Part shown: positions 34,672 through 46,978 of the stretch, in pieces | Position numbering within the stretch: position 1 is the first letter of the stretch | How the letters are laid out: each line of letters starts with the position of its first letter | NCBI RefSeq assembly: GCF_034190915.1 | Contig: NW_026947484.1 | Span: forward strand, 211,618,657-211,682,656 | Length of the DNA stretch: 64,000 nt | Direction: 5' to 3' | DNA from: Cavia porcellus | Taxonomy: Eukaryota > Chordata > Mammalia > Rodentia > Caviidae | The notes under the pieces: model-generated | The model's input: the letters and a program-made list of their open reading frames with translations, nothing else | Databases searched by the model: none | Told to the model about the DNA's origin: nothing | Made by a program: the position numbers and the translations under genes

Positions 34672-34847
34672 CTCTCTCTCCAGGTAGCACTTCTTGGCGG
34701 CTGGTTCCCTGTCGTTGCATCCCTGTGAGGCGCCGATGCTCTGGAACTCTTCAAGTTCCAGGGCTTTCTGTTTGGCACACTCTACCACATGTCGAGGGAA
34801 ATTAGCGAGCTCCGCCACGTGAATCCCGAAACTCTGATCGCAGACAC
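34672..34847 (-). CDS. MSH2: MSH2 exon 15, ATPase end and start of the C-terminal helices
   Basis: It encodes about human residues 820-878, beginning with the [18 protein letters not shown] block that closes the ATPase domain, and ending [10 protein letters not shown]. The 176-base length equals human exon 15. The block from [10 protein letters not shown] to DREP differs from human and mouse, as expected for the poorly conserved linker between the ATPase and the terminal helices. The frame is open and joins exon 14 after AAAG and exon 16 at a codon boundary. The donor GTTCGGCC is off-consensus at +4 to +6. Confidence 0.96.
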
Positions 34848-35417
34848 CTACGAGAAATTTGGGAAATGTGCACAGGGACAAGGTAGAAAGAAACAGCAAT
34901 TTATGTAGATGGATTTATACTTTCTTGTAATTAGGAAACTTAATTTTAGATTATTTCAAATACATCTGTTAAATGTTTCGGAGGAACTTAGATAAAAGAA
35001 TTTTAATTAAGCATCTAATGAAAAGTGATTGTGATTTGGCACACAATGCTGTACTTTATTCTTGAAAAAAAAAAACAGTATAAAAATTAAAAATAGCATA
35101 AGAAAAGGTTGACAGATAATCCTCCAAAGTCTACTATCTTAAATAAAGCACCATCTCTGCAGTTTTCTTATAGACTAAAGTACTAAGGAAAACATACAAA
35201 TTAAAAGCAGCACTGAAGTCCAGATACACTGACTTGTTACTAGTGAGTGGAGTGGCCTCTGGATCTATCCTTGTAATTTTCTACAGAAGGTCACTCAGGA
35301 AAATCAGCTGATGCATTCACAAAAGAACTGGTAAGCTGTCTTTTGGAAAATTATTTATCATTCTTATGTAATCTTATTCTGACTGTGAGGTATGGCAAAC
35401 AAATGAAAAGCAAAAAA

Positions 35418-35571
35418 TTTTTTTGTCTTTTTGAGACAGGGTCTCGCTATACACTTCAGGCTGGCCTTGAGCTCACTTTGTAGCCCAGGCTGGTCTCCAA
35501 CTCACAAGGATCCTCCTGCCTCAGCCTCCCGAGTGTTGGGATTATAGGCGTAAGCCACCACGCCCGGCTTA
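35418..35571 (-). repeat. B1-like SINE with internal duplication
   Basis: GAGACAGGGTCTCGCTATAC, CTTCAGGCTGGCCTTGAGCT, TAGCCCAGGCTGGTCTCCAA and CACCACGCCCGGCT: two GGCTGG arms in one element. Confidence 0.92.
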
Positions 35572-35585
35572 CAAAAAGAAAATTT

Positions 35586-35775
35586 TTGACACAAATAACT
35601 AAGACTAAATTGACAGACTAGGTAGTTTATCTTCATGCTCATTTGCCAGGAGAAAAAACTGAGTTAAGACAATCTTTCCAAGTATTTAATAAAAATGACT
35701 GCAAAGTTAATGAACTGTATCAATTATAAAATAATAACAATAATTATTATTTTGTGGTGATGGGGAACTCAGGGC
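35586..35775 (+). repeat. Inverted duplication, left arm (MSH2 intron 14)
   Basis: It runs from TTGACACAAATAACTAAGAC to GATGGGGAACTCAGGGC and is about 90% identical to the reverse complement of 36241-36430, with small indels. Spacer 465 bp. Confidence 0.92.
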
Positions 35776-35820
35776 CCACACACAGAAGGCAAGGGTTCTA
35801 CCACTGAGCTATATTAGCTT
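35745..35820 (-). repeat. ID-like SINE, old
   Basis: GATGGGGAACTCAGGGCCCA and CTACCACTGAGCTATATTAG, partly overlapping the end of the left inverted arm. Confidence 0.65.
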
Positions 35821-35955
35821 TGTAAAAAATATTCTGGCCTGATTATTTATCCCACACAGTCTGGAGCTGGACACCACACATTAAGAGAAGTAAACAATAA
35901 TAAAGTAGAAGCATGCATCTTGTATATATCCACAGTAGAGGATAAACATATTTCT

Positions 35956-36042
35956 TTTCTTTTTTTGGTACAGGGAATCAAACTCCTGACCTTGTGCTTA
36001 CCAGGTAAGCACTTAAGCCATTGAGCTAAATCCCCAGCCCCA
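35956..36042 (-). repeat. ID SINE
   Basis: GGTACAGGGAATCAAACTCC and TTGAGCTAAATCCCCAGCCC. ATAAACATATTTCT (35942-35955) and ATAAATGTATTTCT (36043-36056) form a diverged target duplication. Confidence 0.93.
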
Positions 36043-36240
36043 ATAAATGTATTTCTACCCTCTCCATACTTCATCTGGCCTGTTAAAGATACTCTGAACC
36101 CACTTCTATCACACACACACACAAACATGATTTAAATCCATACAAGAACCTGTATCCTGCAACCACAGCAATAATAATGTCAAATACTGTAACTAAAAGG
36201 ACTGCCACCAGAGCATAAACAACAAAGAACCAAGAACTAC

Positions 36241-36430
36241 GCCTTGGGTTCCCCATCACCACAAAATAATAATTATCGTTATTATTTTATAATTGATACA
36301 GATTATTACTTTGCAGTCATCATTTTTATTAAAGACTTGGAAATACTGTCTTAATTCAGTTTTTCTCCTAAGAAATGAGAATGAAGATAAACTACCTAGT
36401 CTATCAATTTAGTCTAGTTATTTGTGTCAA
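36241..36430 (-). repeat. Inverted duplication, right arm (MSH2 intron 14)
   Basis: Starts GCCTTGGGTTCCCCATCACC and ends TATTTGTGTCAA. It pairs with 35586-35775. Homology stops abruptly at both ends. Confidence 0.92.
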
Positions 36431-36804
36431 CTGACCTGTTCCTATAACATAAGCTTAAAAACATAGTCAAATAATTACAGTAAGTATTTTATTAAGTAAT
36501 AACATCTAGGGCTTTGGAATTTCAAAGCACGTTAACTATTATTACCAAGTAGCTAATCTGACAAGAAACACACTGCCATAAAGATAGGTGAGAACCTTGC
36601 GTAATTGTTTCTGTGACAGCTTCAGAACTGGCCCTAGTACAAGACACGGAAATATCATGTACAGTGTTTCCTGCCGTCAGACTGGAAAGTCAAAGGTAAA
36701 TCTGTTCTATGCAGTGATCTAAGGGAATTAACGGTGAGTTCATATGCACTAAGGTTCCCACTGCCACATTTTGAAATTATCGCACACCCATGGTACAGAC
36801 TCAC

Positions 36805-37052
36805 CTTTCTTCACCTGATAAAGCATAGTTAAGGTCTCAGCAGTGGTCAGGGCTGTGACATGCAGATTATTAACAGTTGGTATCTGATTGGCTAATGCAG
36901 TAAGTTCATGAAAATGAGTTGCAAACATGCAAAAAGCACCAATCCTTGTTGCAATGTAATCTGATATAGCCCACGCTAACCCAAAGCCATCATAGGTAGA
37001 AGTTCCTCTTCCCAATTCATCTATGATTATTAAAGAATCTTTGGTTGCAGAC
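36805..37052 (-). CDS. MSH2: MSH2 exon 14, Walker B and H-loop of the ATPase
   Basis: It encodes about human residues 737-820. Visible motifs are the Walker B strand LIIIDE, the [11 protein letters not shown] dimer-interface loop that follows it, and THFHE, which holds the switch histidine. The 248-base length equals human exon 14. It is bounded by TTTTCAG|GTCTGC and AAG|GTGAGT. One residue difference from human and mouse stands out: TTAETL where both have TTEETL. The exon is fully open and phases join exon 13 (AG|G, Arg) and exon 15. Confidence 0.97.
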
Positions 37053-37173
37053 CTGAAAACACAAAATTACATGACATATGTTGGGAAAGACATGCAACAA
37101 ATAACAGACTAATTATCTTTATTTATAAGAAATTCAACAGAGTCAGCAAAACTCTTATAGAAAAATGGACATT

Positions 37174-37270
37174 AAGGCTGGGGATTTAGCTCAGCAGCAT
37201 AAGTGCCTGCCTGGCAAGTGGCGAGGTCCGAGTTTGATCCCCAGTACCGGGGGAAAAAAAGAAAAAGAAA
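37174..37270 (+). repeat. ID SINE
   Basis: GGCTGGGGATTTAGCTCAGC and GAGTTTGATCCCCAGTACCG with an A/G-rich tail. AAAAATGGACAT and AAAAATAGACAC flank it. Confidence 0.93.
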
Positions 37271-37394
37271 AATAGACACAGACATGAAGAGATGGACTGG
37301 GAAATAAATGGTGAGTAAATATTTTTTTAAATTAACAAAAAAACTAAAAGTAAAAATGAAGCAACGATCAATCATGCTACACCTATTAAATCAG

Positions 37395-37652
37395 CCAAAT
37401 AAAGTAATCACACATAAGGATCACATGGCTTCTCTCATATGAGAAACCCACAGTATAAACAGTTTAAAGAGTAAAATAAAGAAGATAATAGAAAACAAGG
37501 AGATCTTTTGCAGATGGCGTGGGGGTTGGAGGAAGAGGAGGGGGAGGAAAAATAAGATGTATTATGTCCATGTACCAACTCCCCATGATGAATGTAATCA
37601 CATATTACAAAAATGTACTAATCGAATTGTTTAAATAAATAAATAAATAAGA
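37395..37652 (+). repeat. Rodent-type LINE-1 3' end
   Basis: CATGGCTTCTCTCATATGAG, a G/A-rich stretch (37510-37548), GTAATCACATATTACAAAAA and an (AAAT)n tail at 37632-37652 follow the layout of an L1 3' UTR. Confidence 0.6.
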
Positions 37653-37761
37653 AGGATCAATCTGTACTGAGTGTGAACAGTGAAAGCAAAAGCATGAAGT
37701 GAGAAACATTTATAAGGTGGGCTATCCTCAGAAACCTTACAAAATAACAAGTTACAGAATT

Positions 37762-37845
37762 TGAGCTGGGAATCTAACTCAGTGTCAGCATGCTTACCCA
37801 GCAGCCAGTAGGCCCTGGGTTAAAGCCCCAGGACCCCACCAAGAC
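37762..37845 (+). repeat. ID-like SINE, old
   Basis: GCTGGGAATCTAACTCAGTG and CCTGGGTTAAAGCCCCAGGA. Confidence 0.7.
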
Positions 37846-37884
37846 TTGTACAGCTATCACCAAAACCCACCCCACTCTCCACTT

Positions 37885-38090
37885 TGATGTGGTACTGGGA
37901 ATTGAACCCAGGGTCTCACACAGGCTAGGCAACTGCTCTAGTACTGAACTACATCTCTGGACCACACTCTTAAAAATTTAAGATGGAGTCTTGTTAAGTT
38001 GCTCAGGCTGGCCCTGAAGTTGCAATCCTCTTGCTTTAGCCTCTCAAGTAGCTGGGGTAACAGGTATGCTCAAATGCACCCAGCACCTCC
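37885..38090 (-). repeat. B1-dID composite SINE
   Basis: On the + strand the ID part comes first (TACTGGGAATTGAACCCAGG, ACTGAACTACATCTCTGGAC), then the B1 part (AGTTGCTCAGGCTGGCCCTG), the complement of the usual B1-then-ID order. Confidence 0.82.
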
Positions 38091-38092
38091 CC

Positions 38093-38217
38093 TTTTTGAG
38101 ACAGGGGTTCTCTGTGTTGCTCAGGCTCATCTTGAGCTCCTGGGCTTAAGTGATTCTCCTGCCTTACCCTCTAAAGTAGCTAGGAGTACAGGTATCTGCT
38201 GCTGTGCCCAGTTCCAG
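38093..38217 (-). repeat. B1-like SINE
   Basis: TTTGAGACAGGGGTTCTCTG, TTGCTCAGGCTCATCTTGAG and AGTAGCTAGGAGTACAGG. It ends 143 bases from exon 13. Confidence 0.85.
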
Positions 38218-38358
38218 TGACCCTTTAAAGTATATAAAACTTACAGGGAAACAATTATTAAACCAAGCCAATCAGTCTTAAGATGTTTCATGGATGAACT
38301 TTCAAATGTACTTCGAGAGATGGGACACTTCCATTTTCAGGACTGGAACATGCACTCA

Positions 38359-39908
<1,550 letters not shown>

Positions 39909-40660
39909 CTATAATGAAACTCACGGAAAAAAAAAAAAACCTCCAAAATTCAATGTGGGGTTAAAATGTTTTACTGTATCCTTTCCCAATGTAAACACTT
40001 TTCAAAGACAGACTGATGTCTTCTCTTACAAAATCAAGTAAGACAGCACACCCTGCATTTCTGAAGCACTTCTCAATGTTAAGAATCTGAAAACTGGATG
40101 CACCTCATTATCATCACAAGAAATATGCAAGCTGTAATGAGACTGCCAAAGCCTGTGCATGACAAACTGTAAGATTGTTAGCTGAGCTTCAGTTTTTTTT
40201 AATCAGTACCACATGCTGAGAATTTCACCATAAATTTAGATCTCTAATTGCCACTTAAATCATTTTATTCTGGTAGAGCATTAGAACTAAAAGCTATCAC
40301 ATACATTCCAAAGCCCCTGGACACAAGCTACACAAACCATGTGAAGAGAGTAATAATTACCAAAGTTATTAGAAGAGATTCTAAATGTTAACAGGTTTTA
40401 GGGGCTCGTGTAACAGATCATGGACATCAATCATATCAAATAATTCACTGGACATTCAAGGGAAAAGTGTTTTATTTTAGGAAAGCACTATGACAGGTTT
40501 AATCAGATGGCAGAAATGTGACTCATTTTTGACTCCTTTGTTCTTTATAAAAGTGATAAAAATGTTTTGACAATAAAAATTAACTATGAATGGCCAAATT
40601 CACGGTTCTCTTCTTATTTCACTATACTTTAAAAATTTCTTTTTTTTTAACTAACAAGTG

Positions 40661-40819
40661 TTTTTTTTTTTGTCTTTTTGAGACAGGGTCTCACTATGCA
40701 GTACAGGCTGGCCTTGAGCTCACTTTGTAGCCCAGGCTGGTCTCAAACTTGCCAACGATCCTCCTGCCTCAGCCTCCTGAGTGCTGGGATTACTGGCGTG
40801 AGTAAACACTACACCTGGC
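40661..40819 (-). repeat. B1-like SINE with internal duplication
   Basis: TTGAGACAGGGTCTCACTAT, TACAGGCTGGCCTTGAGCTC and TAGCCCAGGCTGGTCTCAAA are two arms in one element. AACAAGTG flanks it at 40653-40660 and 40820-40827. Confidence 0.95.
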
Positions 40820-40827
40820 AACAAGTG

Positions 40828-40937
40828 TTTTTTTTTTTTTTTTGTCTTTTTCCTTTTTATCGGTACCGAGGATCGAACTCACGACTGCCTGCTTGCAAGG
40901 CAGGCACTTATTGCCGCTGAGCTAAATCCCCAGCCCC
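40828..40937 (-). repeat. ID SINE sharing the B1 target site
   Basis: T run, TTTTTATCGGTACCGAGGAT and GCTGAGCTAAATCCCCAGCC. AACAAGTG flanks it at 40820-40827 and 40938-40945, the first copy being shared with the neighbouring B1. Confidence 0.95.
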
Positions 40938-41034
40938 AACAAGTGTTTTTTTTAAAAAGGAAAAGAGTACCCTTGCAGCAACAGGAACTTCTAGAAATTA
41001 ATGAAACATTGAGTGCTTATCATAATTATTTATT

Positions 41035-41115
41035 TTGTAGTGCTGGGGATCAAAATTAGGACTCTGTATATGCTATACAATTCTCTGCCACTGAACCACA
41101 TCCCCAATGCTTTTA
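41035..41115 (-). repeat. ID-like SINE, old
   Basis: TGCTGGGGATCAAAATTAGG and CCACTGAACCACATCCCCAA. Confidence 0.72.
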
Positions 41116-41737
41116 ACGACTGTACTTGAAAATTCCTAACAATTCCAACTAAACAAGGCCAGTTTATAACTCTTCTCAAAAAGCATCTTAATTAAAAGAG
41201 CTTATATAGTTCTTAGCATTTTACATTGTGGTACATTAGCAGCAATAACAGGAGGTATGTAATGTCATCTGTCCCATGACTAGGGACACTAACCTTGATC
41301 ACTGGGTCATTTCTAAAAGGAAAAATAGAGGTTATGGTCAGTATACATATAGGTAGTAGCCTTAGTTTTTAGCTTACCACATTGGCCCCTACCCTGTGCT
41401 AAACAAACATGTATCCCATTCTAAAAGCAATACCATGGCAGTCACGCGGCCCTTTTAATTAAAAGAAAATAACTTCAAAGGGTGGACCCAAAATAGACTC
41501 CAAGAATCTATAAGACAACACCCAGAACTCAAAACTGCTAGCTTGCCTTGTGAGTAATTTATATCTGCTTTTTAGTTATTTTCTTTTACAACCTACTGCA
41601 AGAACCATAGATAATGAAACAATAATCACACACATACTTTAAAAGAAAACAGTCCTAAACACCCTCATGCTTTTTATATTAGTAAAAAAAATATGTCATA
41701 CTCAGCACATGTAATGTACAGGTTCTAGTGAGTTTAC

Positions 41738-41835
41738 CTGAAGATATATTGACGATTTCCTTAACAATGGCATCCTGGGCTTCCTCATACTCGCCTTTAT
41801 TTTTAGTATACTCTTCATTCAAAGAGGACAACTTA
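41738..41835 (-). CDS. MSH2: MSH2 exon 11, second lever segment
   Basis: This 98-base exon encodes about human residues 554-587 ([20 protein letters not shown], then [13 protein letters not shown]), the helical lever returning from the clamp toward the ATPase. It was found from phase and similarity because the frame is too short to stand out. The acceptor is TGCAG|T, completing AGT (Ser); the donor is CAG|GTAAAC. Length equals human exon 11. The Gly in NKGEYEE is shared with mouse (human has Thr), which fits a rodent. Confidence 0.95.
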
Positions 41836-42259
41836 CTGCAAATCAAGAGATTATGGTGCTATTTAAATATATCAAAACATCTACTAAAAGTAGTATGTAT
41901 TACATAATATCTCAAGTATTTTTGTCCAGTTAAGCATCAAAATGATAATTAAAAATGGAAATACAAGTAGGAAATGGGAACAAGGTCACGTGACTGGAAT
42001 TCAGTTCATTAATATCCTTTTATGCTGTTATACAATTACTGCTGTGACGATTATTCCCTTGATTAAAATTTGAATCTGTGACCTTTTATAAAATATTTAA
42101 ATGAGTTCTTATTTATGATGGAAGTTGACTTCTTTTTAAAAAACAGATAATTAGTTTTTCTCATTACCACACCATAACTGTCTTTTGACAGTGAAAACTC
42201 AAAAAGGGAAATGTTTTGAAAATTCAAACAGAAAATGAAAATTATAGCTTAAAATAAAA

Positions 42260-42590
42260 ATAACGAAGATGAGAATAAAATGAAGAAAAATTCACTAACA
42301 TGAAAGGGAATGAAATCAAGAAGAACAAAAGGAAGAAACACAAAAAAAAGAAGGAAGAAGAGGGGGAGGGAGGAGGAAGAGGAGGAAACAGAGAGGTAAA
42401 GGATGAGAGGGGAGAGTAAGCATCCGAAGTAAGAGGGAACCAGTTACCCAAAACAATGCCTGTGAACTGGGTCCATGGCACAGCAGATACGGACGACTCA
42501 AGAAAAATGCAAGAAAGAACACAGAAAAGACAGCTATGAAACAGGCAAAGGGCAAGAAGAAAAGGAAGAAAAACAAAAGGCAAATATATT
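42260..42590 (+). repeat. Purine-rich (A/G) tract
   Basis: About 330 bases in which the + strand is overwhelmingly A and G, densest at 42320-42420 with GGA/GAA units. On the MSH2 sense strand it is a polypyrimidine stretch. Confidence 0.85.
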
Positions 42591-43693
42591 GTAAAGTGGG
42601 ACTAATATGTGAGGGATGAGCTGCAAGACAGAAAACCAAGGTGGGTGGAGACCAGATTATACAGGCACTGGAGGCTTCTGAGGAAAATATCAGCAGGGTG
42701 GGAGGGATTATATGCTCACAGAGTCAAATGTACAACATACAATTTGTTCCCAAAGTCAAGCAATAAAAGTAGTTCCTACAACTTTCGGACCATGTGGATG
42801 GCCCAGTCCAATCTCATTTCCATCTGTTAGACTGACTCAGGGGTGATTTAAAGATGATTATGATACCAAAATTTCATTTCATGTAAGCTAACATATTCTT
42901 GAAAAAGGGCAAATGAGCCCTGGGATTCCTTCCAGCTCACCATTCTAACACAGAGTTACCCTGCTCTCAGGGCCTGATTCTGTCCTACAACTTAACTAGG
43001 AAGGATACAGTATGCTGAAAAAACAGTAAAATTATATTTAGCAACACAGTATCACTGATACTAGCTATTTAACCCGTGGGAATTGAAATCTCAATTTCAA
43101 AAGGGATAAATTAACTACACTGTTTTCATTATTAGCATGCCTAAGGACTCAACAATGTCTGCACTTGACAGTTGATGTACTCGTTAAGTAAATCAATGAA
43201 CTGGGCCTGTTGCTATAAATGCCCCTGCAGTAAGAAGGCATGAGAGTAGGCCAGACCATAGGTTCTGAACAGCAAAGAAGGAGAAAAGACAAATGCCATC
43301 CCTCTGTAAATCACAGAAAGATTTTTAAAAATAATTTTTCTTTAACCTATAAATAACTTGCACCAGGAACTTTCCAAGATCAGCAAGGGAAAAGGCAGAA
43401 AAAAACTTGTTAACCCTTTTTACATGACAAAAAAGCTGTAGCTGGCCTCTTTTTAAAGCCGTAGTTATCTCCCTAAACTGACTTACATAGCAGAAAAAAA
43501 TTTTTAAATTTGATAAACAGTAGCAAATTCTACTTAGAAAAAAATAAAACAGATCAAAATAGCTAACTAAAAAAAAGAAGACGATGCTAAAGCAGAGACA
43601 AAGAACTAGCTCTAATGAATATGGAAATATAATATAAAATAAGAAATCCATCTATTTTGTATTTATAAAAGATAGTGAGATAGCTAAGGGAAT

Positions 43694-43716
43694 AAAAAAA
43701 AAAAAAAAAAAAAAAA
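43694..43716 (+). repeat. A run, 23 bases
   Basis: A homopolymer without an attached recognisable SINE, in MSH2 intron 10. Confidence 0.9.
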
Positions 43717-43915
43717 GAACAGTCTCAAAAAGACCCAAAATTCCCACTTCAGTCACTGAGGAAGAGATGGGTTATGTAACAAACGGGGGTAAGACATCTC
43801 AATAGTCTTGGGGAAAAATTAAAGCGTGACTCTTGCCCAATGCCTTATATTAATGAATAATATCCAAGACAAAACTCTCTTTCTCATAGAACATTTACAT
43901 TTCACAGAGAAGTCA

Positions 43916-44146
<231 letters not shown>

Positions 44147-44530
44147 CTATAGTCATTTTCAATGTAAGTGTTTAAAATCTCTAAATCTTGTAAGCATAAG
44201 CTTCAGATAGAGGCTGTGCACCCCACACAGGGCAGCAGTCCCATATGCAGTGGGCACCTGAAGATATAAAGTACAGGTGCCCACACTGGGTGGTCTCACA
44301 GGAGGACCCCTTCCTTAACAAAAGTCTTACTTTAAAATTAATTAGGGTAAAAAGTGACCAAATGCAATTTCCAAACAGAAACTTGAGATTTTGACCATCA
44401 AAACTGCTACATATAAAAAAATTTCACAAAGCAAAATAATCTTGGCTAACCAACTATAACTTCTGCATCTAAGATGTTTCCATCTTCATAATTATACCCT
44501 TTATTCATAATTTGAGTTACCACGTTCTTT

Positions 44531-44634
44531 TTTTTTTGTTTGTCTTTTTCATTTTTATCGGTACCAGGGATCGAACTCACGACCGCACACTTGCAAAGAA
44601 GGCGCTTATGCCACTGAGCTAAATCCCCAGCCCC
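44531..44634 (-). repeat. ID SINE, young, 16-base target duplication
   Basis: TTTTTATCGGTACCAGGGAT and CTGAGCTAAATCCCCAGCCC. AGTTACCACGTTCTTT (44515-44530) and AGTTACCATGTTCTTT (44635-44650) differ at one base. Confidence 0.95.
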
Positions 44635-45177
44635 AGTTACCATGTTCTTTAGATCACAAAGTAGAAAATTATTTCTCAAATTTATTGCTGAAGACCAGTA
44701 ACCGAATGATAGTAGTGGCAAACAATTCAAGATAGGCCTCAGCTTCCCCAGGGAGGAAGGCAGAGCACTGCCCCATCCAGTGGGGCAGTGATTGAAACAC
44801 AATCACACATTAAACAGTGAGCAGAAGTTCACCGGGAAAGAGAGCAAGCAATTGGCCTCAAAGTCTCAAGCCAGAGGAGCACTCTTGAGGGTGTGAGAGC
44901 TTGCTACACGTACATGCAGTTCGGTGTCATGTGAGCAGTAGCACCTCGACACACTGAGAAACAACAGGATTGCATTTACAAAGAAATACTATACTTCATG
45001 TTACACGTGGAATTTTAACTCCATGACGACCACTTTATTTAAACGAAGATTATGTACTCAAAGTATTGAGATTATTACCTATTAATTTTATTCCTCCTCA
45101 AAAGGCTAAAGATTAGAGAAATTAAGTAACTTGTACGTACTTTACAAAGAAGTTTCAAATCAAAACCTGAACTCAAA

Positions 45178-45237
45178 GGGGCTGATCCCTGGTACTGATT
45201 AAAAAAAAAAAAAAAAAAAAAAAAAGACAAAAAAAAA
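45178..45237 (+). repeat. Internally deleted ID SINE with a 25-base A run
   Basis: GGGGCTG is joined directly to GATCCCTGGTACTGATT and the A-rich tail (45201-45225 all A, then GACAAAAAAAA). The tRNA-like middle with the A-box is missing. Confidence 0.8.
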
Positions 45238-45294
45238 CCTAACTGAAGCTTCCCAATTCCCAGTCTAACGCTTCTTATACTATAGTCAGTGTCT

Positions 45295-45372
45295 TTTCTT
45301 TTGGTGCTGGGATTGAGCCCAGGGCCTCCAACATGCCAGGCAGCACTCTAACCACTGAACTCCACCCAGCCC
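45295..45372 (-). repeat. ID-like SINE
   Basis: TTGGTGCTGGGATTGAGCCC and ACCACTGAACTCCACCCAGC. Confidence 0.82.
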
Positions 45373-45659
45373 GTGTTTCCTACTCATGGTGGATACAGCT
45401 CACAGTGCTTTCAAAAGAATTTTTAACAAAACAGATACATTCATTCAACACTAAAATGGAATTAAACAATACAAATGCTTACTCACTAAGACAGACCAAG
45501 AACAGGCAATAATTAACATAATAAAAGGAAAAATTTCAACCAAATTAATATACTCTGAATCTGTAGGTACTGGAGTTTACTAGTAAGTAATACAGTAACT
45601 TGGACTCCATTTACTTAAACTCTTGAAGTCCTGTATCCTTAAGTACAACATGAGGAATA

Positions 45660-45838
45660 CAGCTTGACACAGTACGGATTGAACCCTGGGACTCTGCACT
45701 GTCCTTCATCCGAGCCCACTTTTAATATTTTAATTTTGAGATATCTAGCCAAGTCACTCAGGCTTGCTTTGAACTTGCAATTCTGTCTCGGCTTTAGAGT
45801 GCTGGGATTACAGGCATGAAACACCATGCTTGGCTTGA
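45660..45838 (-). repeat. B1-dID composite SINE
   Basis: The ID part (GTACGGATTGAACCCTGGGA) is followed by the B1 part (AAGTCACTCAGGCTTGCTTT, AGTGCTGGGATTACAGGC). Confidence 0.82.
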
Positions 45839-45996
45839 GAGTGTATTTTAAAGAAACCCAACGCAAGGTCTTAAAGATACCATGCAGTGGGCCTGTGGCA
45901 CAATTTCCATTTAGCAGGTGGGGTCATCTTGGGGATGGAAAGTTAGTAAAATAATTCTGGCACCCCTGTGAACACTGCAGACAAAAGTATTATTCA

Positions 45997-46415
<419 letters not shown>

Positions 46416-46734
46416 TCTATAACTTAAATTTGGCTAATATTTTAAGCTCAATGATTTACTACTTACAAATCAGTTGTAACTATTAGAGTTTCTATTTATT
46501 AAGATATAAGTTTCTCTTTATCAGGTCCTAGAGTTCTAGATGTACAAAAGTTGTTCATATTAAGTAGATGGTGTTAATGATGCATATGCCTCCAATAGTA
46601 TTCTTTATTCTTATTTTCCCTAAATACCACTAAACAATGTTTGATAGTCAAAACCCTAATAGAATGTGTGGCTTTAGTAAAAAACCAAAGATCCATCTTA
46701 GAAACATAAAAAAGTTACCCCTGAAGAACTATGG

Positions 46735-46819
46735 TGGGAGGAGTACTGGTGATTGAACCCTGGCCCTCTGAATGCTAGGCAAGCAAGCACTCTACCACCG
46801 AGTAACCTCCCCAGCCCTA
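46735..46819 (-). repeat. ID-like SINE
   Basis: GTACTGGTGATTGAACCCTG and CTACCACCGAGTAACCTCCC. Confidence 0.82.
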
Positions 46820-46887
46820 GAAGGTTTTTTTTTCCCCTCTTAAAACAGTGAGTTCATCAACCTCCCATGATTTAAAAACACACACTT

Positions 46888-46978
46888 AGTCAGGCAAGGC
46901 AACATACCCCTGTAGTCCCAGTGAGGCAGGATGATCCAGTGCCAGCCTAGGCTACACAGAGACCCTCTCTCAAAAAAC
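46888..46978 (+). repeat. B1-like SINE, shortened
   Basis: CAAGGCAACATACCCCTGTA and CCAGCCTAGGCTACACAGAG. Confidence 0.75.

Larger units (their letters stand above)
34848..36804 (-). other. MSH2: MSH2 intron 14
   Basis: About 2.0 kb. It contains a B1-like SINE, two ID elements and a 190-bp inverted duplication (35586-35775 and 36241-36430), listed separately. The rest (34848-35415, 36431-36804) is A/T-rich with no feature that I recognise. Confidence 0.9.

Noticed and set aside
42242..42639. Phe/Leu/Ser-rich - strand frames of 113 and 107 codons
   Set aside because: Produced by the purine tract in MSH2 intron 10; the apparent membrane character is an artefact of polypyrimidine codons.
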